Origin: Clostridia bacterium | GTDB taxonomy: Bacteria > Bacillota > Sulfobacillia > SLMV01 | Assembly: GCA_003551215.1 (NCBI GenBank) | Contig: PUMD01000031.1 | Span: forward strand, 1-58,469 | DNA length: 58,469 bases | Direction: 5' to 3' | Shown: positions 18,491 to 26,946 of the stretch, piece by piece | How the letters are laid out: every line of letters starts with the position of its first letter | Position numbering within the stretch: the first letter of the stretch is position 1 | Notes under the pieces: model-generated | What the model was told of the DNA's origin: nothing | Databases searched by the model: none | What the model saw: only the letters and a program-made list of their open reading frames with translations | Program-made: the position numbers and the translations under genes

Positions 18491-19108
18491 ATGACATCCA
18501 AGGATGCCGAGCTTGTGCAGCAGTGCAAGCTCGGTGACATCTCAGCCTTTGAAAAACTGCTGGATGAATATGAGGGTAAAATATATAACATGGCCTATCG
18601 CATGTTGGGTGATCGGCAGGATGCAGAGGACGCTACTCAGGAGACATTCATGAAGGCTTATACCAGCCTCGACGGCTTCCGCGGGGATTCCTCTTTTTCC
18701 ACCTGGTTGTACCGTATTGCGAAGAACGTCTGCCTGGATGAGATCCGCAGAAGGCAGAGAAAGCCCGTATACCATCTGGATGAGCCTGTTACAACTCCGA
18801 CGGGGCAGATACAGCGGCAGCTGCCCGACGAATCTCCTGCGCCGGATGAAGTGGTGGTAGAGCACGAAAAAAGGCGTGCTATAGAGGAGGCGCTCGGAAA
18901 GCTCCCCCCACATCATCGCACAGTCATAGTCCTAAGAGATATCCAGGGACTAAGCTACAACGAGATAGCCGAGATTCTAAAAGTAAAACTCGGCACGGTC
19001 AAATCCCGCCTTTACCGGGCGCGCAGTTCCATGAGTGCAGTTCTGCAGGAGATGGAACTTTTCCGTAGGCAGGGCGTCAGGCAAGGCGAGAGGAGGGAAG
19101 AAACTTGA
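18491..19108 (+). CDS. ECF (group 4) RNA polymerase sigma factor
   Basis: This 205-residue extracytoplasmic-function sigma factor has region 2 (YEGKIYNMAYRMLGDRQDAEDATQ, then SSFSTWLYRIAKNVCLDEIRRR) and region 4 (LPPHHRTVIVLRDIQGLSYNEIAEIL, then GTVKSRLYRAR). It resembles the SigW/RpoE-like group. The ATG has GGGAGGAAAG upstream. Its TGA overlaps the TTG start of the anti-sigma factor, so the pair is coupled. It probably answers envelope stress and controls its own operon; the target promoters are unknown. Confidence 0.93.
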   Translation: MTSKDAELVQQCKLGDISAFEKLLDEYEGKIYNMAYRMLGDRQDAEDATQETFMKAYTSLDGFRGDSSFSTWLYRIAKNVCLDEIRRRQRKPVYHLDEPVTTPTGQIQRQLPDESPAPDEVVVEHEKRRAIEEALGKLPPHHRTVIVLRDIQGLSYNEIAEILKVKLGTVKSRLYRARSSMSAVLQEMELFRRQGVRQGERREET

Positions 19109-20157
19109 ACCCGCGTTCCTGCGATTTTCCCGGAAAACTGCTTTCTGCGTATCTGGATGATGAAGTTAGCGAAGCTGAACGTGAGCGGGTCGAGCGCCAT
19201 ATTGCTCAATGCACCACGTGTCGCCTGCGTCTTGATGAGTTGCGCGGGGTCAGCCAGATGCTGTCGCAAATTCCGCAGGAAACCCCTTCTTCCTCTTTCC
19301 GCAAGCAGCTTAGGGATTCGCTGGTTGATGATGTTTCTCCCACCCGGAGCCAGTCCAGTACGAAAGGCTTTTTGTCCGGTTTGCCCCTGGGTCGGCCGGC
19401 ATTGGCTGCAGTCATCATCCTCCTGTTAATAGTGCCCCTTGCAGCATTGATTACCGGTATTCAGATGACCGGCCGAATGGCATCTGACGAGGCACTCCTT
19501 CCCGAGGCGGTTTCACCTTACGCTGAGGAAGGAGAAATAATGACCGAAGCGGATGAGCCGGAAGAAGCCCCCGACGAAGCTTCTGAGGAGTACATCGAGT
19601 TTGCTGCCCGCGCCGAACAGCAGACTTCTGTGGCTGTAAGGGCTACTTTTGAGCTGGAGGTTGAGGACCTGCTGGCTGCCAGGCGCGATCTTCTGCAGCT
19701 GGCCGCAGAACTGGATCTGACCGTACATGAAGAAACGCTGCGGGAGTCAGTCGATCTGCAGCAGTATTTGTTGGTCTTGGATGTGCCGTCAGTTTCAGAT
19801 GAGCTTCGGAAGCGGATTGAAGATTTAGGTGCCTTCCGCCAGTATCAGATCCAGCGTGAATACCATCCCGCTCTGCCGCTGAGCATTGAGGACGTCGAGG
19901 ATGTAGAAGAGGTGGCTTCGGTATCGGAAAGCCGCCTTGAGATCATCGCCAGTGAGCCATTGCCTCCACATCTTGATTCCGATTCTTTACCAGGTGACGG
20001 TTTTTGGCCTATGATCTATTCAGCCTTGAGTAGTTCCTGGCACAGGTTTGGCTCCCACGTGGCAGGTGCCGTCCTGTGGATGGCTGCTCATGCAGTACAC
20101 GTGCTCTTTGCTGTGCTGGTGGTGCTGGGAGCATATTTCGTATGCCGGATGAGGTGA
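19105..20157 (+). CDS. Membrane anti-sigma factor with zinc-finger N-terminus
   Basis: This 350-residue protein starts with a ZAS-type zinc finger (YLDDEVSEAERERVERH, then IAQCTTCRLRL, i.e. H-x3-C-x2-C) that binds and inhibits the cognate ECF sigma factor. A membrane segment at about 95-115 (ALAAVIILLLIVPLAALIT) is followed by an acidic linker and an extracytoplasmic domain resembling DUF4349 (SVAVRATFELEVEDLL). A second hydrophobic segment closes the protein (VLWMAAHAVHVLFAVLVVLGA). The TTG start overlaps the sigma factor stop. The outer domain presumably senses the signal; regulated proteolysis is the usual release route, but is inferred here. Confidence 0.88.
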   Translation: MNPRSCDFPGKLLSAYLDDEVSEAERERVERHIAQCTTCRLRLDELRGVSQMLSQIPQETPSSSFRKQLRDSLVDDVSPTRSQSSTKGFLSGLPLGRPALAAVIILLLIVPLAALITGIQMTGRMASDEALLPEAVSPYAEEGEIMTEADEPEEAPDEASEEYIEFAARAEQQTSVAVRATFELEVEDLLAARRDLLQLAAELDLTVHEETLRESVDLQQYLLVLDVPSVSDELRKRIEDLGAFRQYQIQREYHPALPLSIEDVEDVEEVASVSESRLEIIASEPLPPHLDSDSLPGDGFWPMIYSALSSSWHRFGSHVAGAVLWMAAHAVHVLFAVLVVLGAYFVCRMR

Positions 20158-20235
20158 CCACAGCCTCCCCCCGAAGCTCTCCGCGCCCTGACGGGGCACA
20201 GCCTGTCAGCAACCCAACTACTACTAAAACCGGGA

Positions 20236-22929
20236 GTGGTGCCCTTGGATAATGAAAGATCGGACCGTCTCTGTATGCTGGTGGACGGGACCAGCCTGAT
20301 GTACCGAGCCTTTTTCGCCATGCCTAATCTTACTGATGCGCGCGGTCGGGTGACCAATGCAGCCTACGGTTTTACCAGCATGCTGCTGCGGCTGCTGCAA
20401 GACTACGATCCCGACTATCTGGTAGTGGCCTTCGACCGGGGTAAACCCGAGTACCGCCTGGAGATCTACCCGGAATACAAGGGTCACCGCCCGGATATGC
20501 CCGATGATCTGAGACCTCAGTTCAATATGGTTAAAGATGTCCTTGATGCCATGGGCATCGCTCACATAGAGCAAGAAGGGGTAGAGGCTGACGATCTTCT
20601 CGGTGTCATGGCCAGAGCATATGCCGATTCATCTCACAAGGTGACTATAGTAACCGGGGACAAGGATATGCTTCAGCTGGTGGACGGGCGCATTCGAGTT
20701 GAGGTTACCAAACGCGGCATAACTGATACCGTAGTCTACGACCCGAAAAAGGTGAAGGAGGAATTTGGCCTCCCTCCCCACCTTCTGGCCGACATGAAAG
20801 GGTTAATGGGAGACAGTTCGGATAATATCCCCGGGGTCCCTGGAGTAGGAAAAGTTCGGGCACGGAGGTTGCTCAACGAATTCGGTACGATCGAAGGCGT
20901 CCTGCAGAACGTTGATCAGATTGGAGGCAAGAAGCTTCCGCAGTCTCTGCGTGAGCACGCTGATGTAGCCCGCATGAGCAAAGAGCTTGCAGTCATCCGC
21001 GATGACCTGAATATCGGGTTGAAGCTGCCAGAATGCTCAATCGAGGAGCCCGACCCGGCGGCAGTCGGGAGGGTGTTCTCTGAGCTGGGGTTTGAGAGTA
21101 TTTTGGAGCGCATGGGCATCTCCGCAGCTTCTGATTCCTTCTCCCCCGGGGCCCAAACAGAAGTCGACATGAGCTTATCGCGGGACCCTGACGAAAAACA
21201 GCTGGTGCGGTTGATCGGGAAGGTGACCCAAGCGGCTGGCTCGTCACCTGTCGTGATAGACTGGCTTTTGGAGCCAGAGCAGAACCCGCAAACAGCGGAG
21301 TACGTCACGCTGGCAGTTTATTCGCCCAATGGTGGGCAAGCTGTGGTTATTAGCCGCCTGTCTGCCACCCTGATTGGGCAAATCCTCCATCTGTTGGCTG
21401 ATGACAATGATCGAAAGCTCATGGGGCACAATCTGAAAGGGCTGCTGGTGGCGGCCGGCTTGCAGGCCTTCGACTCGCGGCTTTTTGACTGCCGCGTGGC
21501 TGCATATCTGCTGCAGCCCTCGCGTTCAGATTACGACCTGCACTCACTTGGGCAAAAATACCTGAGCCGTTCGGTGCCCAACAGAGAGCACCTGCTGGAT
21601 TCTTCACCCGCTGGTTCCGATCTTGAGGATTTGTTCGCCGCCCGATTGACCGCTATTGACCAGCTTGCAGAAGAGCTTGCAGCCGAGCTTCAGTCAGTCG
21701 GACTGACCCGCCTGTTTGAGGACATGGAGATGCCGCTTGTCCCGCTTCTTGGTGGTATGCAGGTCCGAGGAGTGAAAGTAGAAGCAGGGGTGCTCGAGGA
21801 TCTCGGGCGCGAGCTGCAGCGGGACATAGCTGAACTCGAAGGGGAGATCTGGGAGCTGGCCGGTCGAGAGTTCAACATAAACTCACCTCAGCAGCTTAGT
21901 GAAGTATTGTTTGAAGATCTTGGCCTGCCGGTCATCAAGGAGACGAAGACGGGTTACTCTACCGATTCGGAAGTGCTCAACGAGCTTTCACAGCAACACG
22001 AACTGCCCCGCCGGGTTCTGGATTACCGACAGCTGGTGAAGCTGCGCGGGACGTACGTCTCTGGACTGCTTGATGAAATCTCCCCTGACACCGGACGGGT
22101 GCATACCACCTTCCATCAGTGCGTCACCGCAACCGGACGTCTTTCAAGTTCTGATCCCAATCTGCAGAACATACCCATTCGGGAGGAGAGGGGACGGCAG
22201 CTCCGCCGTGCCTTTACAGCCCCTGAAGGGTGGGTGCTGCTGGCAGCAGACTACTCTCAGATTGAACTGCGTATACTGGCCCATCTGGCTGGTGATGAGA
22301 AGCTGCAGGAGGCATTTCGCGAGGGCAGGGACATTCACGTGCAGACAGCAAGTGAGGTTTTCAATGTACCTCCAGGGGAGGTTACCGAGGAGATGCGGGA
22401 ACGAGCCAAAGCGGTCAACTTCGGGATAATATACGGAATCAGCGGATACGGCCTGTCCAGGAATCTGGGGATTGATCAGCAGCAATCCCAGGAATACATA
22501 GACAGATATCTTGACCGCATGCCCGGAGTCAGCAGATATTTAGAGCAGGTCGTCGAGGAGGCCAAGGAGGCAGGTCACGTCCGCACCCTGTTTGGCCGCA
22601 TCCGCTATCTACCCGATCTGCATCACCGGGTATGGCACCGCCGGCAGTTTGCTGAACGGGCGGCTCTGAACACCACGATTCAGGGTACGGCGGCTGACAT
22701 AATAAAGAAAGCCATGGTAAAGGTGCAGAAGGTGGCAGCCAGCAGAGATATCAGGTGTCATCTCCTTCTGCAGGTGCACGACGAGCTCATCTGGGAAGTT
22801 GTCGAGGAGGATCTCAGCAGGCTGGCTGACTCAGCCCGTGAGGTGATGGAGGACGTAGTCTCGCTTGATGTGCCTCTGCGGGTTGATCTGAAGGCGGGAA
22901 CAGACTGGTACAATATGAGCCGGCTTTAG
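20236..22929 (+). CDS. polA: DNA polymerase I
   Basis: This 897-residue family A polymerase has three parts. The N-terminal 5'-3' nuclease (residues 1-290) shows VDGTSLMYRAFFAMP, GVEADDLLG and MGDSSDNIPGVPGVGKVRA. The central 3'-5' exonuclease-like domain (about 310-480) lacks the DxE motif and other metal ligands (DWL in place of DTE; GHNLKG for the second motif), so it is probably not a proofreader. The polymerase domain has motif A DYSQIELRILAHLAGD at about 672, motif B RERAKAVNFGIIYGISGYG at about 720 and motif C VHDELIWEV at about 847. The GTG start has CGGGAG close upstream. It leads a repair cluster with mutM and coaE. Confidence 0.96.
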   Translation: MVPLDNERSDRLCMLVDGTSLMYRAFFAMPNLTDARGRVTNAAYGFTSMLLRLLQDYDPDYLVVAFDRGKPEYRLEIYPEYKGHRPDMPDDLRPQFNMVKDVLDAMGIAHIEQEGVEADDLLGVMARAYADSSHKVTIVTGDKDMLQLVDGRIRVEVTKRGITDTVVYDPKKVKEEFGLPPHLLADMKGLMGDSSDNIPGVPGVGKVRARRLLNEFGTIEGVLQNVDQIGGKKLPQSLREHADVARMSKELAVIRDDLNIGLKLPECSIEEPDPAAVGRVFSELGFESILERMGISAASDSFSPGAQTEVDMSLSRDPDEKQLVRLIGKVTQAAGSSPVVIDWLLEPEQNPQTAEYVTLAVYSPNGGQAVVISRLSATLIGQILHLLADDNDRKLMGHNLKGLLVAAGLQAFDSRLFDCRVAAYLLQPSRSDYDLHSLGQKYLSRSVPNREHLLDSSPAGSDLEDLFAARLTAIDQLAEELAAELQSVGLTRLFEDMEMPLVPLLGGMQVRGVKVEAGVLEDLGRELQRDIAELEGEIWELAGREFNINSPQQLSEVLFEDLGLPVIKETKTGYSTDSEVLNELSQQHELPRRVLDYRQLVKLRGTYVSGLLDEISPDTGRVHTTFHQCVTATGRLSSSDPNLQNIPIREERGRQLRRAFTAPEGWVLLAADYSQIELRILAHLAGDEKLQEAFREGRDIHVQTASEVFNVPPGEVTEEMRERAKAVNFGIIYGISGYGLSRNLGIDQQQSQEYIDRYLDRMPGVSRYLEQVVEEAKEAGHVRTLFGRIRYLPDLHHRVWHRRQFAERAALNTTIQGTAADIIKKAMVKVQKVAASRDIRCHLLLQVHDELIWEVVEEDLSRLADSAREVMEDVVSLDVPLRVDLKAGTDWYNMSRL

Positions 22930-22945
22930 TGAGGACGTGGTCCAT

Positions 22946-23806
22946 TTGCCCGAACTCCCGGAAGTGGAAACGATCAGAAAAACCCTGCAGCCCTGGCTGT
23001 CCGGCCGAAAGATAACGGAGGCTGTCTTTCGCCGGGACGACATGATAGAAGTGTGTGATGGGCAGCACCCGCCTGAAGGCGCCATGTGTGATTCGGCGGA
23101 GTCTTTTTGCACCGGTTCTGTCATACAGGAGATTGACCGCAGGGGCAAGTATCTGCTGCTGCGATTTTCTGAGGGCGGTGGATGGGCAGTTCATTTTGGT
23201 ATGTCGGGTTCTATGTTCCGGGCGGATAAAGATGAGCCAGTAGACAAACATACACATGTGGTCTGGAGCCTGGATGATGGAGGGCAGGTCAGGTATCGGG
23301 CTCCGCGTAGGTTCGGAAAGTGGGTGCTGACCGAGACTGACCCTGTTTGCGCGCTCACTTCCCGCGTGGGCGTTGACGCACTGGATAACAGCCTGGATGC
23401 GGATGAGTTCAAACAGATCCTCAACGGCAGCCGCAGGCGGATCAAGGCACGGCTTCTGGATCAGCGATTAATTGCCGGATTGGGGAACATTTATGCCGAT
23501 GAGGCGCTGTTTGGCGCCGGTGTGCACCCTGCCCGCAGGACAGACTCACTGCGTGCTGGTGAGTGGGGGAATCTCTTTGAAGCCACGCGAGCAGTTCTTC
23601 TGCAAGCGGTAGAGCACTGCGGCACCACGTTCAACAGCTTTCGCGATGGCTGCGGACGACCTGGCGAGAATGAGGCAAATCTTAGAGTTTACGGGCGAGG
23701 AGGCGAGGGATGCCTGCGGTGTTCGGAAAAGATACGGAAAATCAGGTTAGAAGGCCGCGGCACCCATTTCTGCCCTGGCTGTCAGAGCCATAAAAGTGTT
23801 AATTGA
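22946..23806 (+). CDS. mutM: Formamidopyrimidine-DNA glycosylase
   Basis: MutM (Fpg) removes 8-oxoguanine and formamidopyrimidines and nicks the strand. The catalytic nucleophile is the N-terminal proline left after removal of the initiator methionine. The frame therefore fixes the start as the TTG at 22946, giving (M)PELPEVETIRKTL; an upstream GTG at 22937 would bury that proline. Other landmarks are LDQRLIAGLGNIYADE in the H2TH domain and a C-terminal zinc finger C-x2-C-x16-C-x2-C (CLRCSEK ... FCPGC). The product is 286 residues. It follows polA by 16 nt. A 20-residue acidic or cysteine-containing insert near 35-55 is slightly unusual. Confidence 0.95.
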   Translation: MPELPEVETIRKTLQPWLSGRKITEAVFRRDDMIEVCDGQHPPEGAMCDSAESFCTGSVIQEIDRRGKYLLLRFSEGGGWAVHFGMSGSMFRADKDEPVDKHTHVVWSLDDGGQVRYRAPRRFGKWVLTETDPVCALTSRVGVDALDNSLDADEFKQILNGSRRRIKARLLDQRLIAGLGNIYADEALFGAGVHPARRTDSLRAGEWGNLFEATRAVLLQAVEHCGTTFNSFRDGCGRPGENEANLRVYGRGGEGCLRCSEKIRKIRLEGRGTHFCPGCQSHKSVN

Positions 23807-23842
23807 TCATACTCGGTTCCGGAGGTGAGATGAGGCGCCCCC

Positions 23843-24067
23843 GTGGGGCGGTCAAAACTTATGTATTCTTTCATAATGGAGTTTGAGGACAGGGAGCAAT
23901 ACGCCGAATGTACCGAGCTGTTGCGTAAGCGATATTCCTTTACCGGAGAGATATCGCTCCGACCAACCGACGATGGGAAATGGCGGATGATTGCGCATGC
24001 GGAGAAGCGATTTCGCAGCAGCACCTTCGAAAAGCTGCCGGGAAAGCGGGTTGATGATGAACAGTGA
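23843..24067 (+). CDS. Small protein of unknown function between mutM and coaE
   Basis: This 74-residue frame starts at a GTG with GAGG 7 nt upstream; an ATG at 23861 (MYSFIMEFEDREQYAE) is an alternative. The sequence is charged and soluble, with a predicted beta-alpha-beta layout, and I do not recognise its family. It is translationally coupled to coaE because its TGA overlaps the coaE GTG. A 6-bp hairpin CGCCCC/GGGGCG sits across the GTG, which could hinder initiation there. Position in the polA-mutM-coaE operon suggests expression with repair genes, nothing more. Confidence 0.7.
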   Translation: MGRSKLMYSFIMEFEDREQYAECTELLRKRYSFTGEISLRPTDDGKWRMIAHAEKRFRSSTFEKLPGKRVDDEQ

Positions 24068-24714
24068 ATGATGACTGCTGCAGTCGGCGGCCATCGCTGG
24101 TACTGGGAATAACCGGCGGTCTGGGTACAGGCAAGTCAACAGGGACCGGGATGCTGAGGGCCAAGACTGACGCGGTGTTGGATGCAGACGTCATGGTCCA
24201 TCAGTTTTTGCAGCCCGGAACTTGTGTTTACGATCGGGTGGTGGACCGCTTTGGCTCACAAGTATTGAAGGGTGACGGAACAATAGACCGCCCGAAGCTC
24301 GGCAAGATTGTGTTTGGCGATGCAGACGCACGAGGAGATCTTGAGCGTATAGTCCATCCCGCCGTCACAGCCAGCATTAAGCAGAAGCTGCACGAGTTTG
24401 CCTGCGGTGGCTATGATGTGACAGTATTAGATGTTCCTCTTCTTTATGAAGCGGGCGTTCATGAGCTCTGTGATGAAGTATGGGTGGTGTGGTGTCAACC
24501 CAGGCAGCAGATCGTGCGGGTTACTTGCCGTAGTGGTCTGGATGTCCGGCAGGCGAAAGATCGGATGAAGGCTCAGATGCCGCTTGAGGAGAAGGTGAAA
24601 CGGGCCGATCTGGTGTTGGATAATTCTGGGTCTCTATCAGACCTGCAGGATGAGGTTGATCGACAGTGGAGCAGGCTTCAGAAAAAGGTCAAATGCTGTT
24701 TAGACGGAGGGTAG
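24064..24714 (+). CDS. coaE: Dephospho-CoA kinase
   Basis: CoaE phosphorylates the ribose 3'-hydroxyl of dephospho-CoA, the last step of coenzyme A synthesis. The 216-residue protein has the P-loop GITGGLGTGKST at about 15-26, DADVMVHQFLQPG, RIVHPAV, and LDVPLLYEAGVHELCDEVWVV, all typical of the family. Start is a GTG in a GTGA overlap with the preceding gene. Clustering with polA and mutM is common in Bacillota. Confidence 0.94.
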   Translation: MNDDCCSRRPSLVLGITGGLGTGKSTGTGMLRAKTDAVLDADVMVHQFLQPGTCVYDRVVDRFGSQVLKGDGTIDRPKLGKIVFGDADARGDLERIVHPAVTASIKQKLHEFACGGYDVTVLDVPLLYEAGVHELCDEVWVVWCQPRQQIVRVTCRSGLDVRQAKDRMKAQMPLEEKVKRADLVLDNSGSLSDLQDEVDRQWSRLQKKVKCCLDGG

Positions 24715-24718
24715 ATTA

Positions 24719-25297
24719 TTGAGGCGGGGATGTTTTAAGTGGTTCCTACTGGCAGCACTGACCTCACTGCTGGGAGGAGTATTTCTTGGCGGTTGGCTGA
24801 CTGCCCGGGTATTTCCCTTCGAGCACCGCGATATCATCCATCGGGAGGCGGCTGCCCACGATCTCGACCCGTATCTTGTGGCCGCCGTGATTCGGGAGGA
24901 AAGCCGGTTCCGGCCAGAGGCGCTGTCTTCAAAGGGGGCAGTGGGGTTGATGCAGCTTATGCCAAAGACAGCCCGGTGGGTGGCAGATGAGACGGGCATG
25001 AGCGACTTCTCCGAGGTGAATCTTTACGAGCCGACCATTAACGTCTCCTTGGGCTGTTGGTATCTGCGGCATCTACTGGATTGCTTTGATAATTCGGTGC
25101 CGCAGGCCCTGGCTGCGTACAATGGTGGCCGGGGACGGGTACAGCGCTGGCTGCATGAAGGGACATGGTCAGGATCACCGGATGATATACCTGACATACC
25201 GGCGGAAGAGACGCGCAAATTCGTGCGCAGGGTGCTGTTCAGCCACAGGCTTTATCGAGAGATTTACGGGCGGATTGATCGGTGGACTGGTAAGTAA
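24719..25297 (+). CDS. Membrane-anchored lytic transglycosylase (SLT domain)
   Basis: This 192-residue protein begins with one membrane segment (FLLAALTSLLGGVFLGGWL) and then an SLT domain. The catalytic glutamate is at about 61 in AAVIREESRFRPEA. GAVGLMQLMPKTARWVA and LAAYNGGRGRVQRWL follow, as in the goose-lysozyme-like fold. Such enzymes cut glycan strands outside the membrane to give anhydromuramyl ends. The TTG start lies 4 nt after coaE, an arrangement seen in many Clostridia. Confidence 0.92.
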   Translation: MRRGCFKWFLLAALTSLLGGVFLGGWLTARVFPFEHRDIIHREAAAHDLDPYLVAAVIREESRFRPEALSSKGAVGLMQLMPKTARWVADETGMSDFSEVNLYEPTINVSLGCWYLRHLLDCFDNSVPQALAAYNGGRGRVQRWLHEGTWSGSPDDIPDIPAEETRKFVRRVLFSHRLYREIYGRIDRWTGK

Positions 25298-25348
25298 AAG
25301 CGCTGCGGTGGACAGGCTACCGTGCTGCTATAACCGGGGGGAGTAGAC

Positions 25349-25615
25349 ATGAGCAGCAGCGAGGACGAAAAACGAGATGAAAATTGCGCACCTGCCAGCA
25401 ACGATCCTCAACAGACCGTATACCATCTGTTTGAGGATCAGCCGCAGGTTCAGCATGCCGCTGCTGAAGAGGAGGAAGACCGGCACGAATTCGACTGGCT
25501 TGACGTGCTGGCTTTCATAATCGCAGCCTATCAGATAATTTTTCCTCTGCTGGGAATTGCCTTTGCTGTTTTTCTCGGCCTCTGGGGTATTCTCTGGTTG
25601 TTGAGCATGCTGTGA
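25349..25615 (+). CDS. Small acidic tail-anchored membrane protein, function unknown
   Basis: This 88-residue protein has a hydrophilic, strongly acidic N-terminal half (EDQPQ ... AAAEEEEDRHEFDW) and a C-terminal hydrophobic stretch long enough for one hairpin or two segments (VLAFIIAAYQIIFPLLGIAF and FLGLWGILWLLSML). The ATG follows GGGGGGAG. I recognise no family. It closes the polA-mutM-coaE cluster and precedes a tRNA gene with its own promoter. Confidence 0.75.
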   Translation: MSSSEDEKRDENCAPASNDPQQTVYHLFEDQPQVQHAAAEEEEDRHEFDWLDVLAFIIAAYQIIFPLLGIAFAVFLGLWGILWLLSML

Positions 25616-25687
25616 GAAATTGCCCGAGGATTCACGCGCAGGGTGTGACAGCGTAAGATCTTGATAGGGGAGTCATCCGCGTTAGGG

Positions 25688-25717
25688 TTGATTCGATTTT
25701 GCGCGTTGTGCTAGAAT
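25688..25717 (+). promoter_or_regulatory. Promoter of tRNA-Leu(CAG)
   Basis: TTGATT (25688-25693), an 18-nt spacer and TAGAAT (25712-25717) precede the tRNA 5' end by about 20 nt. Confidence 0.55.
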
Positions 25718-25737
25718 CCTAAATGACAACACAACGG

Positions 25738-25821
25738 GCCGAAGTGGTGGAACTGGCAGACACGCGGTGTTCAGGGCGCCGTGGGCGAATGCCCATGTGG
25801 GTTCGAATCCCACCTTCGGCA
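25738..25821 (+). tRNA. tRNA-Leu (anticodon CAG)
   Basis: This 84-nt class II tRNA has acceptor arms GCCGAAG and CTTCGGC plus discriminator A. The anticodon stem CGGTG/CGCCG frames the loop TTCAGGG, giving CAG (reads CUG). A long variable arm (TGGGCGAATGCCCA) and T-loop GTTCGAATC are present. CCA is not encoded. Confidence 0.95.
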
Positions 25822-25831
25822 CAGGGTAGGT

Positions 25832-25869
25832 GACGCCGGTGGCCCAAGAGGCAGCCGGCATCGTTTTTT
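25832..25869 (+). terminator. Intrinsic terminator after tRNA-Leu(CAG)
   Basis: GCCGG and GCC arms pair with GGC and CCGGC around a CAAGA loop and are followed by TTTTTT (25864-25869). Confidence 0.7.
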
Positions 25870-25911
25870 ATGCGATCACGGCATCCATCGGCAGGTGATG
25901 CCGGTTGATGC

Positions 25912-25940
25912 TTGTTGCCGCAGGACCCCTTTAGTATAAT
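25912..25940 (+). promoter_or_regulatory. Promoter of the asp23-nusB operon
   Basis: TTGTTG (25912-25917), a 17-nt spacer and perfect TATAAT (25935-25940). Transcription would start near 25947, about 35 nt before the asp23 start. Confidence 0.6.
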
Positions 25941-25981
25941 AATATCGATTGTTTAGACCCCTTCCGGAAGGGAGGAGCGAC

Positions 25982-26452
25982 GTGACACTCGAGGGTCTCA
26001 CAGAAAGCTCTATGTCCGATAAGAATAGTCTCGATGACCTGTCAGAAATGTTCAAGGCAGTCAGCGAGGAAGACGGCTCTGTGCGTATAGCCGATGAGGT
26101 TCTGGCAGTGATAGCCGGAGTAGCCACCGCAGAGATCGAGGGCGTAGAGGGTATGATGGGCAGTTTTGTCGAGAACCTCTCCGAGAGGCTGGGTCGTCCC
26201 GAGCTGCGACGGGGAGTCAAGGTGCAGACTGATGAACAAGGGGTGCTGGTGGATCTGTTCATTACTGTGGAATACGGCCGCAATATACCGAAGGTGGCCC
26301 GTTCCATCCAGGAAAACGTGAAGGGTGCCATAGAGAACATGACCGACCTTGCAGTTGCCGAGGTCAACGTGCATGTTCAGGAGGTGGCCTTCCCCGGTGA
26401 GGAATTAGATGAAACCATTACACCCTCTGACGTTTCAGGGGGCGGTGATTAG
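25982..26452 (+). CDS. Asp23/Gls24 family envelope stress protein
   Basis: This 156-residue Asp23/Gls24 protein shows the domain core GSVRIADEVLAVIAGVATAEIEGVEGM, then GVKVQTDEQGVLVDLFITVEYGRNIP and a final VAEVNVHVQEVAF strand. The family forms membrane-associated scaffolds through AmaP in staphylococci and is linked to envelope homeostasis. The GTG start at 25982 has GGGAGGAG 4 nt upstream; an internal ATG at 26012 is possible. It leads the run to nusB, the usual Clostridia order. Confidence 0.9.
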   Translation: MTLEGLTESSMSDKNSLDDLSEMFKAVSEEDGSVRIADEVLAVIAGVATAEIEGVEGMMGSFVENLSERLGRPELRRGVKVQTDEQGVLVDLFITVEYGRNIPKVARSIQENVKGAIENMTDLAVAEVNVHVQEVAFPGEELDETITPSDVSGGGD

Positions 26453-26489
26453 CATCTCGAGGTCAGAGGAGACGTCATCCATCGAGCAG

Positions 26490-26933
26490 ATGGCTCATGA
26501 GCAACTAAAAGGAGACAATAGTACTGAACAGGCCGACCCTTCGCCCCTCCTGAGGGGTATTATATGGGGCGGTTTTTTAACTGTTGGCGCAGCTTTGGTT
26601 CTCCTCGGGGTGCGCCGTATGCAGAAACAGGAGATGGTCTTCAACGGCGAACTCGGAAGCATACGTATCTCTCAGAGTGCGCTGGAGAAGCTGATGTCCA
26701 GCCACTGCGAGAAAATATCAGGGGTCGCCGACGTTGAATGTAGGGTGAAGATCAAGCGTAACGGTGCAGAGGTCACCCTGAACGCCTGCCTGCAACCCGA
26801 CTGTGACCCCGCCTCGGTCATGGGACAGATGGTATCCGGGGTCTACAAGCGGCTGGGAGGCTTGCTGTCTCTTACCCCGGAAGGTCTGAGCGTATCAGTC
26901 AGAGAAGTGAAGATGCAGCAGATGGGTGGTTGA
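26490..26933 (+). CDS. AmaP-like membrane anchor of Asp23
   Basis: The protein (about 147 residues from the ATG at 26490) has one N-terminal membrane segment (LLRGIIWGGFLTVGAALVLLGV) and a cytoplasmic Asp23-like fold (GSIRISQSALEKLMSSHCEKISGVADVECRV). That fits AmaP, the alkaline-shock membrane anchor that tethers Asp23. The start is uncertain: the ATG has no well-placed Shine-Dalgarno, and a GTG at 26445 overlapping the asp23 stop is an alternative. It sits between asp23 and nusB as in related genomes. Confidence 0.78.
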   Translation: MAHEQLKGDNSTEQADPSPLLRGIIWGGFLTVGAALVLLGVRRMQKQEMVFNGELGSIRISQSALEKLMSSHCEKISGVADVECRVKIKRNGAEVTLNACLQPDCDPASVMGQMVSGVYKRLGGLLSLTPEGLSVSVREVKMQQMGG

Positions 26934-26946
26934 CTGGTGAGATATC

